A DNA stretch of 64,000 bases from Eutypa lata (Eukaryota > Ascomycota > Sordariomycetes > Xylariales > Diatrypaceae), in NCBI GenBank assembly GCA_022661535.1, contig JAKULF010000003.1, positions 1,488,001 to 1,552,000 on the forward strand, read 5' to 3'. Under the pieces are notes generated by a model, which saw only the letters and a program-made list of their open reading frames with translations, ran no database searches and was not told the DNA's origin. The translations under genes and the position numbers were made by a program. Of the stretch, positions 34,064 to 44,878 are shown one piece after another (the first letter of the stretch is position 1; the number at the start of each line of letters is the position of its first letter).

Positions 34064-35647
34064 TCATAACAGTATGGTGACATCGCCTTGATGGCCGTAT
34101 AGTTCCTGCACTCCACAAGTGCATTTAACGCTACAGTCACCAATGTGTTTTCTAGCACGCTTGTGACCGTCAGCCGGTGGTGGGGTCCCCACCAACGGTC
34201 TTGATGTCGGAAAAGTCCAGATAGAGGGCCAGTCCTTTTCTCCAAGACTTGTTAGGGTCTCCAGTTGCTTCTCGAGCTCTTTCACAGCAACGGAGTTGCA
34301 TGTGAGCGTCGTCTGTTGACTCATCCATCCATATAAGAAGACTGAGCGGCCGGGATTATGCAAGAAATTCGTCTTCTCCTTAGCTGTCTTGGACAACTGA
34401 GATCCCTCATCGTTTTCTTTAAAGCCCACGACTTGAACCGGCAGTTGAAGGCCCGGGGGGACACTGTGTATTGATAGTGACTGCAATTTCTCGAGCCTTT
34501 GTTCCCTTGACCATTGGGAATCTCCCCAGATGAGACAGTCTGCTCGAGCCTTTTCAGCCTCTGTTCCTATTGTATTAACAATGTGACGAAACGTCTGCTC
34601 TGCCTCCTTGGTACATACCATAGGGTGTGTACCTAGTATGGGATAGAATAAGGAGACTGCTGATTGCTTGCTTTCCAGCTCCGCGTGGTCCAGGTGCGAC
34701 CTTCTGAACCATGGATGCTTCGGAACTTGTGAATGTGAGAAATCAGAGACAAGGCCTACTAGAACGGAGGTATCGATATTCAAGGTTTCTGAAAAATTCG
34801 CCTTTGGGCTCGGCGCCATCGTTCCTAGAAGCTGGGCCGATAAAGCAGCCGCAGGCGATAATGAATTTCCGCAAATAACATTGACTCCCAATTTGCGACA
34901 TGTGTTTAGGACCATATCAATTTTGGGGTGTGAGCCTTCCACCATACGAGGTAAAACTAGATAAGGGATTGGGCTTTTCGTCCGTATTCGATAACCTCGT
35001 GCTGCAGTGGCTAAATTTTTGGCGAGCTTTATCAGAGGAATGTCTGCATCATCGCTCAGAAGAACACCAATTGCTTCCTCCTCGGCTTCCTCATCCTCGT
35101 CGTCACTGCTATCCCCACAGAAAACAGCTTCGCGCGCCATATCGAATATGAGTCTCTTGTTGGTAGTCGATGAGACTTTCCACCAGGATTGGCCACCATC
35201 AGCGACGATATCAATAATAAGATGGCAATCTTTCGATGGCCTGGATTGTCCGAAAGACCTCACAATGCGATTTCCCGGAGCCAAAATTTGCTTAGAATAG
35301 GCGCTGCTCGATACGGCGTATTGCAGAAGCACGATTTCTTTTGACCTTTTAGCCGTGTCCCATAGCGCTTCATAGAAAGGTAGGTTACTAGAACGCGCTC
35401 TATGTGATGCAAGGTCCCCGCCGGACTCGAATTCTTTTTCAATCTTCCGCAATGAGGATATTTCTGCTCGGATATCATTGTTTAAGGATGTGTATATCTG
35501 TGTTGGCACCTGCTGAAAATAATCGGCGTATATGCATGAGAGGTGATCTGCGAATTGTTGAAGCTCTTCTTGTAGGACTATAGCCCTTGAGAGCCTATCT
35601 GTAATATTCGCCATGACGGTGGCACCATCACCGTTCGGCTCACCCAT
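34064..35647 (-). CDS. DUF1308-like conserved protein
   Basis: Single exon of 527 aa, start ATG at 35647. The pattern resembles the DUF1308 / UPF0415 (C7orf25-like) family, whose biochemical role is not established. Visible blocks are an N-terminal helical region (residues about 1-110), then CHLIIDIVADGGQSWWKVSS, an acidic stretch (GDSSDDEDEEAEEEAI), PIPYLVLPRMVEGSHPKIDM, LNIDTSVLVGLVSDFSHS and WGDSQWSREQRLE. The alternating strand pattern with NIDTS and acidic residues looks PIN-nuclease-like, though I cannot show a full catalytic set. The C-terminal half ends with CSVKCTCGVQEL, a cysteine cluster. The family's function in fungi is unknown; no signal peptide or membrane segment is visible. 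Confidence 0.72.
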   Translation of the reverse strand: MGEPNGDGATVMANITDRLSRAIVLQEELQQFADHLSCIYADYFQQVPTQIYTSLNNDIRAEISSLRKIEKEFESGGDLASHRARSSNLPFYEALWDTAKRSKEIVLLQYAVSSSAYSKQILAPGNRIVRSFGQSRPSKDCHLIIDIVADGGQSWWKVSSTTNKRLIFDMAREAVFCGDSSDDEDEEAEEEAIGVLLSDDADIPLIKLAKNLATAARGYRIRTKSPIPYLVLPRMVEGSHPKIDMVLNTCRKLGVNVICGNSLSPAAALSAQLLGTMAPSPKANFSETLNIDTSVLVGLVSDFSHSQVPKHPWFRRSHLDHAELESKQSAVSLFYPILGTHPMVCTKEAEQTFRHIVNTIGTEAEKARADCLIWGDSQWSREQRLEKLQSLSIHSVPPGLQLPVQVVGFKENDEGSQLSKTAKEKTNFLHNPGRSVFLYGWMSQQTTLTCNSVAVKELEKQLETLTSLGEKDWPSIWTFPTSRPLVGTPPPADGHKRARKHIGDCSVKCTCGVQELYGHQGDVTILL

Positions 35648-37389
35648 GTTAACACTCTCTCAGCTGCGGCACCGTTATGATAGATGAGTGTTGAAATAGC
35701 ATTAGTCCACAAATGTGCAAATATCGGAGGAGGGGGCGCTGAGGTTGAAGGTATAAGAGGAGCTAGAAGACCTTCTGTGATGTGAATCTGAAGTTACTTA
35801 TGAAAACGTAAAGTGCAATAACAGTAACTGGCAAGTATGCAGTTTGCTGTTTCAACCATATCGAAATTCTCCTTTGCTTCAGTTAGGTACTAATTGTATT
35901 CAAGATGGACCACCTCTGCCCCCGATTTAAGGTAATGTTTGTCTTGTCACGTGACTTGCTAACTATTGTCAGGTCCACTGCAGCAGAAAGCACGATTGAT
36001 GGCATGTACCTAAGTACCTGGGTAATCATCTATGAACTTTTGCCTAAGAATTGACGTCTCGACTCGGTTATATAACATCGTCGGTCCTATTCAGAGTCGC
36101 ATCACTTATACTCGAAGATCATAACCAACACCGTCTCGTCTAAGTTCATTGACTTCATGCAACTATTGCCATTGACGAGGATTTAACCACCACCCCCAAG
36201 AGATAGGGATAGGTGTAGCTTGGCAAGGGGCTTCGTTTCTAGCACCCCTATATACTCAAAATATAAGCACTTATGACCCAGCTTCCAACCCGCAGATATC
36301 GCGCATATGTTCATTTACCATTGTTGTATTTGCTGGTAGGATCTGGGGTTTTCTTTCTCTATGTCTCTCTCTTTCCCTCTCTCTCCCCCCCCCCCTTTTT
36401 CTTCTTTTCTTTTTGGAGGTCGGCAACCTAGCTCAGTTAGCTAACACTAGTATTGTTGTACTCGCAATTGCATTGTATCCCCTTTCTCCTTTAAGTACAT
36501 ATACCTTAGCTATCATCCGGTAGCTCTCGCTATTTTCCCAGTTCTATTGCATGCTTTCCCTCTTTCATGAAGGCAAATTGTGGCTGATTCAAGGGTTGTG
36601 TTATTCCACCTGGTGTCGTAGCTATCAGAATTGCTCGATAATGAAACTGGGTTAGAAAGTTTAATCAAAGCTGCCAGAAACGGATGCCTGCTCAATAACC
36701 CCCTACTTATACGCCCCGGGCTGGTCACGAAGTTGATCCTCACAGACCGAAGGGGCCATCAAGAGCTTGTTCAGGGATAGGAGAACATCCAACTAGGTCT
36801 AGCCTTCGCAAGACGCTCATTACCTGTAACGTTGACGATGACGGTAATCCCTTTTAATACATTGCTTTAGGGGAACCCATTCACTAAGCGATATTGAGCT
36901 TGCCGCCTACCGCCGACACCTGAGGTTGTATGTCGTGTGCTGTTAACTGAGAAAGTTTATCGTGGTTGGTATTGGGTGAAGTCTCTTTTTGCTAGTTAAG
37001 TACGAAAATTTCGATATTTTAATAGTATAAGTTATGATTATTAAACGTTGTGTTTTTATTGTTTACTAATTTCCGAAAGCTCAATTCAGATGCAGATCGG
37101 ATGATTCCGTTCGATCGGATGATAAATCTAAGATATCACCAGACCCCATACAAGATGAGTATGGCAAGGGTAAGATGGGCTGGGATTTGAGAAATTTCGT
37201 AGATTATATTCACAGAGTCTAGTTTATTTAATGACAGTAGCCCGTTCGTATGTAGACATTGTGAAGTTCTAAATATTTTGTCATTTTGTCTCATGATTGA
37301 ACAGATGGATGACTAAGTAATATGGAACCAGCTGACGCTTGCGCTTGTTTCGTAGTCGGCTTAAAAGTTAACGCATAAATAAAAGCTAA
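35648..37389. other. Intergenic region before RIP block, with polypyrimidine tract
   Basis: About 1.7 kb without a supportable gene. It contains a C/T-rich tract at about 36350-36415, including a run of about ten C. Composition changes to nearly pure A+T at about 37390. Confidence 0.5.
36350..36415. repeat. Polypyrimidine (CT) tract
   Basis: The tract is almost wholly C and T on the plus strand, with CTCTCT units and a run of C. It may be promoter-like or an unstable simple repeat; no adjacent gene uses it on this strand. Confidence 0.75.
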
Positions 37390-37501
37390 CTTTTTTGTAA
37401 ATATATTATTTTGCTCGATAATGTTTATCGATAAATATATTTATTTTTAAAATTTATATTTATCTTTAACGATTTATTTTTAACGATTTACTTAAGTAAT
37501 T

Positions 37502-37590
37502 AATTAAAACGAATAATAATTATTTTATAATTTTTATTTATTTTTTAATATATTTTAAAGTTATTTATATAATTTCGTATAACTTCGTAC

Positions 37591-37622
<32 letters not shown>

Positions 37623-37725
37623 ATTTATTTATTTAAATTATTAATTAAAACGAATAATAATTACTTTATAATTTTTATTTATTTTCTAACGTATTTTAAA
37701 ATTATTTATATAACTTTATATAATT
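37502..37725. repeat. Direct repeat of about 80 bases inside the RIP block
   Basis: A segment starting ATTAAAACGAATAATAATTA at about 37502 recurs, nearly identical, at about 37643. The spacing is about 141 bases and there are a few T/C differences. It is too long to be explained by AT composition alone and probably reflects a duplicated terminal or subterminal part of another element. Confidence 0.6.
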
Positions 37726-38587
37726 AATTTTATATTTAATTAATTTCGTATAATTAACTTCGTATTTATATAACTTTATATAATTTTATATAACTTTATA
37801 TAATTAAATAATAATATTATTAATTATTTAAATAAATAAATAAATTTATAAATAAATTTATAAATAAATTTATAAATAAACTTTTTAATTTTTATTAATA
37901 AAATTATTTAAATTAAATATTAACGTTATTATTATTACGAATTAAATTTATACGTTATAAATTTATATATTAATTAACTTTTTATAAGTTATATAATAAT
38001 ATTTAATAACGATTAAATAAAAAACTTAATAATTAAAATTAAAAAGTAAAATATATAATATATTATTATTTAAAAGAAAATATATTTAAAAAGAATTTAA
38101 AATAATTATATAATAACGTTAAAAATAATAAAGTTTAAAATAAAATTTTACGTATTAATTAATTAAATTAAATAATTATAACTTAATAAAATATAATAAA
38201 AGTAAATAACATTTAAAATTAATAATTTATTTAATTTTACTTTTAATATTAAATTACGAAAAAATTTAATTTAATTTAAAATTTCGGCGAAAAAGTTAAT
38301 TTAACTTTATTATATAAGCTTTTAATTAAAAAATATCTTCGTAAGTTATAAATAAAGCTTAATAAATATTATAATAATTAAAATTATAAAAATCTTATTT
38401 AATTATTATAATTTTTATATTAAAATTAAGCATTATTAAATATCGCTTTTATATATATAATATATAATAAAGCTTAAATAAATTAAAATTATAAGTTAAA
38501 CGAATTAAATTATTTATATAACTTATAAAGTATTTTAAAGTTATATTTAATTTTAAAAGAATTAATAATAAAATAAATAATTATATT

Positions 38588-38884
38588 TATACTTTTTAAT
38601 TTCGCTTTTTATAACTTTAAATGCTTACGTAATATATTTACTTTAAAATTCTTTAAAATTTAAAACTTAAAATTAATTAATTAAAAAAAAAAAAAAAATT
38701 ATTTAATAATTAATAAGTTTTATAAATATTAAAATATAAAATAAATTTTTTAAAAATTTTATAATAACTTTTTTATTATAAATTTATATATTATAAATTT
38801 TTTATTATATAATTTTTTTATTATAAAAGGCTTTATTATATTATATAATATAAGATTTTTATTATTTAACTTTAAAAATTTACA
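38588..38884. repeat. Left LTR, fully RIP-mutated
   Basis: Aligns over its whole length with 44011-44308. It shares the TTAATTTCGCTTTTTATAAC segment and an A run of about 16 bases. In its right half almost every C or G of the other copy is T or A here, all transitions. Confidence 0.78.
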
Positions 38885-41800
38885 TTATTTTGTTCGTTTT
38901 AAATAATTATTTTAATTATTTTAATTTAATAAACTTTATAAACGTTATTAATTTTATTTAAGTAATTACTTATTTATATATTATAAGCTTTATATAAAAT
39001 AATCGTCGTTTACGTAAATAAAAAATAAATTAATTTCGTTATATTTTAATAAAAACGCGATTTTTTTAAAACTTTATATATAATATATATTTTTTAAATA
39101 ATAATTCGTTATAATTTAAAGTTTATCGTAATAAAATTCGTATTTTTTTTTATATTAACGAATTCGTAATATTTAATCTTTTATAATGTAAATTTAAATT
39201 AAATTTTTTTTTTTTATAAATATATTTAAATTTAATTTCATAACGCTTTTAAACCGTTATAATAATTTTTAATTATAAGCGCTTTATATTATTTAATTAA
39301 TTACTTTTTAAAGTTTATTTTTTTCTTTTTAATCGATTTTTAAACGTATTTAAAAAGCTTTATTTAAAGTTATTTTTATAAAAGTTACGTTTTAAATATT
39401 AAAAAGTAATTATTATAATCGTTTAACTTAAATATTTTATTATATATTATTATTGCTTTTTAAAATAAATATAATAAATTTAACGTAAAATTAACTTAAT
39501 ATTTTCGTAATATAATTCTTTTAATATTATTATTAACTTTTTTTATTTTATCGTTTTTACGAAGTTAAATTAATATAATAAATCTTATTATTAATTTATA
39601 TTATTAATATTATTTTTATATTTTGTAATTATTAAACGCATCGACGTTATTATTAATTTACTTTTTTAAATAATTAAAAGTTATTTTAATTTATTTAATT
39701 ATAAATATCGTATTAATAAATTATATAAAAAATATAAATTATACTTTTATTTAACTTATAACGTATTTTATAATTATAAGAATTTTAAATTAATTAATAA
39801 ATATATAATTAATCGTTTAATATATAAAAAATATAAATAATATAATTAATTATAAATTAAATAATAAAAGATTAAACTTTTTTATTAATTAATACGTAAA
39901 GCATTTAAATATAATTTATTATATTATTAAAATAATTTTTAAATATTAAAATTATTTTAAAACATTTTATATTAAAACTTTAATAATTAAATAACTTTAA
40001 TCGTAATAAATTTTTCTTAAATTTATTATTAAATCGTTATATTTAATTACTTTTTATAAAGTTTTTACTTTTATTATTATATTTATTATATATAAAAAAT
40101 CTTTTAAATATCTTTTATTTATTATTATTTTATATAACTTTTTTTAATAAAAAATAAAATTCTTATATATTTATTTTTTTTATAATATAAATAATAATAT
40201 TATTTCGTATTAAAAATATTTATATATAACTTATAAATCGATTTAATTTAATTAATTAAAATTTTAAATGAAATTAAATTAATCTTTAATTAAATACGCT
40301 CGATTTTATATATTTTCGATAAAACGTAATAAATAATTTATAAAAACATTCGCTTTATTTAATTTATAAAAAATTCGTATATTATAATATTTAATAATAT
40401 TAAAAAATTTAACGATTTATATTAATTATTTAATTTTTATACTTAACATTTTAAATAATTCGTAATTTATTATTATTATTACGTTTTCTTTTTTTACTTA
40501 ATATCGTTAATATTATAAAGTTAATATTATTTTTAAAAGTTCTTTTTTTTAAATTACGTATTTCGTTTATATATTTATAAGCTTTTTTAAAAAATAAATT
40601 ATAAAATAAAAAATTATTTCGTTTCGTTTTTTATATAAATAAAGTTATAAAAAAACTACGTTAATATAACATTAAAAAGCATTAATTTTTATAATATAAA
40701 AAATTTATTAATTAAACTTTTATATAATAAACATTATCGTAATTACGTCGCGAATTTATTATTAAATTATTTTAACTTTAATATTTAAAATAATTTTATA
40801 ATTTTTTAAACCTTTAATTAATTTCGTTAAAAATATTAACATCTTTAAATAACTTATAATTAAATAACGAAAATAACTCGCCGCGTTAATAAAAGCTCGT
40901 ACTTTAATTATAATTTTTAATTTTAATCGCTTTTACATTATTAATATTTTATTTAAATCGACTTTAATATCTTTTTTTAATATAACGAATTTAAAAAATA
41001 CTTCTTTACGAATAAATATAATTAACTTCGCGACATTAATTATTATATCGTAATTTAATAATCGTTAAAATAACGTTTTTATTTTTATATAAAGTTATTT
41101 TAAAATTTCTTTTTATATCGTAATATTATCGATTATTCTTAAAACGAATTTTCGAAGTAATATTAAGATCTTTTTTATTAAAGCTTAAAAAGTTATTAAT
41201 ACGTTATAAAAGTTAAAAAATATTATTATTTATTTATATAAATTAAATAAAGTTATAAAAGTCGTTTTTTCTTTATATAATTTATAAATTTCGATATATT
41301 AAAAGCCGTTTTTAAAATTTATAAAATAATAATATTAATACTTTATTATTCGTTAAATTTTATTTATTACGTTTAATAATAAATAAACGTTTTTTTTAAT
41401 AATTTTATTAAATTCTTAATAATTATAATAAAAACGTTAAATAATATAAATGTTATTTTTATTTAATTTTATTATTTATTTAAATACTTTTTTAAACATT
41501 AATAAAATTAATATTATTTAAAATCTTTAATCGTTTTATATAATTTTTAAAATATACTTTTATATAAAATCTTATATTACTTTTAATTATATTAAATTAT
41601 ATCTTTATAATAATAATTTAATAAATAAATAATCACTTATATTAATATAATATTTAATCTTTATTTTAATATCTTTACGTTTTTTAATAAATTCGAATAA
41701 TTTTAAAAATTATTTAATATATTTTTATAAATACGCTTTAATTATAAAATCGTTAATAAATATTTTTTTATATTAACTTATTTTCGATTTCTTTAATTAT

Positions 41801-44010
41801 ACGTATATTATTTTAATTATATAATTACTTATATATTAAAGTAATATTTCGTTAATTAATATTAAATATAATATTAACTTTTTTAATATTTTATTTAAAA
41901 TTATATTTTTATTATTTTCATTATAATTACATTATATATTAAATTTATAAAATACATTCTTTTTTAAAATTAATTTACTTAAAAATATTTCGTTTAATAT
42001 AATTTTAATAAATATTATAAACTTATATATATATAATATATCTTTTAATTTAAATTTAATTATTATTAATACATTTTATTAAATTCGTAATTTTAATTTA
42101 TTTATTCTTTTTATTATAAATAATTATATAATATTATATATAAGTTATATTTTTATTAAAAATTATAAAGCATAATAAAAAATATAACCATAATCGAAAA
42201 AAACGTTAAAAAAATAATTATTTATCGTTTTTACTTTAAATAAATTATAAGTTTATTAATAATTTTCTTTTATAAGTTTATTTCGTATAAGTTTAAATTT
42301 TTCGTTAACGTTTACGTTAATTAAATAAATACGGCTTTTTTAATCTTTATTTTCGAATAACTTAAAAAGTTTTTTTAACTTTTATTCGTATTTAAATTCA
42401 TTTTATTATAATTTTTTCGTTAAGCTTTTATCGTCTTTATTATCTTTATTAACTTCGTTATTAATAAAATATATCTTCGGTTTAATTTTACTTTTTTATT
42501 TATTAAAAGTTAACTTAAACTTAATATATTTAAAATTATTATTATCGTATAAAATTTCTTTAAAAATAACCTTTTTATTTTTTTAACGTTTATTATTAAA
42601 AAACTTAACTTTTTTTTAATAATTTTTTATTTAATAATCTTTTATTTTATAATTAAAGTATATATTATTATTCGTTATAATTACGTAATTATATTCTTTT
42701 ATAAAATTAACCTTTTAATCGTTATATTTTAAATTTAAAATTTAACTTAACTTTAACGTTATTAATATTATTATAATAATATTTAATTATTTTAAATATA
42801 TTATATTTAATTTATTTAATATAACTTTAAAAATCTTTAAATTATAAAACAAAATAAAGGTTTTATATAATTAAACGATTACTTTTAAAATATTATAAAT
42901 TTTATTTTTAATTTTACGATAAATAATTATAAAGATTTTTTGTATTATTTTTTTAATTATTTATTACGTATTTTATTAATTAACGTAATTATATATAAAT
43001 AATTAAATAATTAATATATATATTTAAAAAAAATAAATAAATACTTTTTTATTATAATAAATATTACGATATCTTTACGATAATTAATAAAAAGCTTCGT
43101 AAATATAACGTATAAAATTAATAAAACTTTCGTTTTAATAAAATAATAAAGTTAAAAACTTCGTTATAAATTTATAAAATTAATAATAATTATTTAAAAC
43201 TTAAATTATTACTTTAAAAAATATCATTTAATTAAGTTTTTATAACTTTACGTAAATTATAACTTATTAAAAGTTATTTATTAATTTAATAAAAACACGT
43301 TATATTTAAAAATTATAAAAAATAAATACTTATTAAAATTAATATTAAATCTTTTATAACTTATTAAATATCGTTTCGTTAATTTAAACGAACTTTAAAT
43401 TTAATAAAAACATAACTTTATTTTTATTTTCGTATTTCGAAAAAATTATAACTTTAAAAAATAAAATTACTTTCGATTAAAATATTTTAATTCGTTTTTT
43501 TTATATTATTATAACTTTCGTTTTCGAATTAAATCTTTTAAAATTTAATTATTTATTTAATTTTCGTTTTATATTAACTTATTAAATAAGATTTTTAACG
43601 TAAAAAAAAAAATTTCTTTATAATATATTAATTATAAAAAATATTAATGTTAATTTTAATATTATTTTTAATGTTATATTTTAATTCGTAATTAAAATAA
43701 TAATTAAATTTTAAATTAAATTTTTTAATTATTATATATTTTAATTATTTTATTCGATATTATAATTTATTTTTATAAATTAACTTTTTAACTTTTTATT
43801 AAATTCATTTAATTTAATATATATTTAATTATTAAATTTATTTAAATTAACTTCGTTAATTTAATATAAAGTTATATATAATAAATCGTTACTTTATAAC
43901 ATTATAAAAATATTAAAAACAAATAAAAAAAATAAATTAAAAATTAAATAAATAAATAAAAGTATTATTATTTTTACTTAATATAACGTAAACTTATAAA
44001 AATAATTATT

Positions 44011-44308
44011 TATACTTTTTAATTTCGCTTTTTATAACTTTAAATGTTTACGTAATGTATTTACTTTAAGATTTTTTAAAACTTAAAACTCGAAATTAAT
44101 TAATTAAAAAAAAAAAAAAAAATTATTTAATAATTAATAAGTTTTATAAATATTAAGATATAAGACGAATTCTTTAAGAATTCTATAATAGCTTTTCCAT
44201 TATAAGTTTACGTATTATAAATTCCTTATTATATAATCTTTCTACTATAAAAGGCTCCATTGTATTACATAATATGGGATTCCCATTATCTAGCCCTAGG
44301 GATCCACA
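44011..44308. repeat. Right LTR, half RIP-mutated
   Basis: The left half (to about 44150) is as AT-rich as the left LTR, while the right half keeps normal C and G (for example GGGATTCCCATTATCTAGCC). It therefore gives the least altered version of the LTR end. A minus-strand open frame at 44183-44392 here is LTR sequence, not a gene. Confidence 0.78.
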
Positions 44309-44878
44309 TGCCCATGGAGTTACATACATACAGATAGAATTTGTCATTAACCGTTCCATCGCATGCTCGGGTCCAGTCCCTGCCATTCTCAAGCCGCCGG
44401 CCCGGTAGTTACATACTATGAGGTAGCTCTTATCGAAGCCTTCCTTACCTATCCCTGCGGTTGCCCTGCGCTAAAACTCCACACGGCCGCTAGTCCTCAA
44501 GTTACCGACCAATGAAACGAAATGATTTCTTATCTCTCACCCCACGATTTTCCTATGTCAATCCTCATAGTCATCATCATTAAGCTTCCTTAGCATCTCT
44601 TGGTCGTGTGTGCGGTCGAGATAGCTGGTCGCTTTGCTACACAAACATGTTATCAATACCATTCATTTGTGCATCTTGCTTATCTCGAGCCACTCAAGAG
44701 TCTCCATTCGTATGTAGCTAATAAGCACAAGGTTATGGTTCATTGCCAATGTAACTTCCAGATGTATAAAGTAGTTATCGTTCCCAGAAATGATGAAGTG
44801 AGAGTGACATTGCTGCATTTGTGCATCTCTTTTGAATTGTTCACATTCCAAATTCGTCCAGGTCATTAACTGAACACG
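44309..44878 (+). promoter_or_regulatory. Upstream region of urea transporter with GATA sites
   Basis: About 570 bases between the retroelement and the transporter. HGATAR sites, on either strand, are visible at 44530-44535 (AGATAA on minus), 44619-44624 (AGATAG), 44650-44655 (TGATAA on minus) and 44680-44685 (AGATAA on minus). AreA/NIT2-type GATA factors commonly drive urea and other nitrogen transporters through clustered sites, so nitrogen-repressible control is likely. Single sites occur by chance; the cluster of four in about 160 bases is the evidence. Confidence 0.5.

Larger units (their letters stand above)
37390..44160. repeat. RIP-mutated AT-rich block
   Basis: About 6.8 kb of nearly pure A+T. 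Dinucleotides CA and TG are nearly absent over long runs while some CG, CT and AG persist, as expected when C in CpA has been converted to T on both strands. No open frame of note survives. The block includes the LTR element described separately and an older upstream part (37390-38587). RIP acts on duplicated DNA in Pezizomycotina during the sexual cycle. Confidence 0.85.
38588..44308. mobile_element. RIP-inactivated LTR retrotransposon
   Basis: Two direct repeats of equal length, 38588-38884 and 44011-44308, bound about 5.1 kb of internal DNA, the size of a Copia- or Gypsy-type element. The internal region is destroyed by A+T-directed mutation, so polymerase motifs and orientation cannot be read. 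Both repeats end in ACA, consistent with a canonical CA end. The canonical TG start would read TA after RIP, as seen. No target-site duplication can be proven in such AT-rich flanks. Confidence 0.72.

Noticed and set aside
36425..36460. tRNA-like CCTAGCTCAGTTAGCTAAC
   Set aside because: Resembles an A-box region but no B-box or closing acceptor stem follows.
44183..44392. 69-aa minus-strand frame
   Set aside because: Lies mostly within the right LTR and its flank; not a gene.
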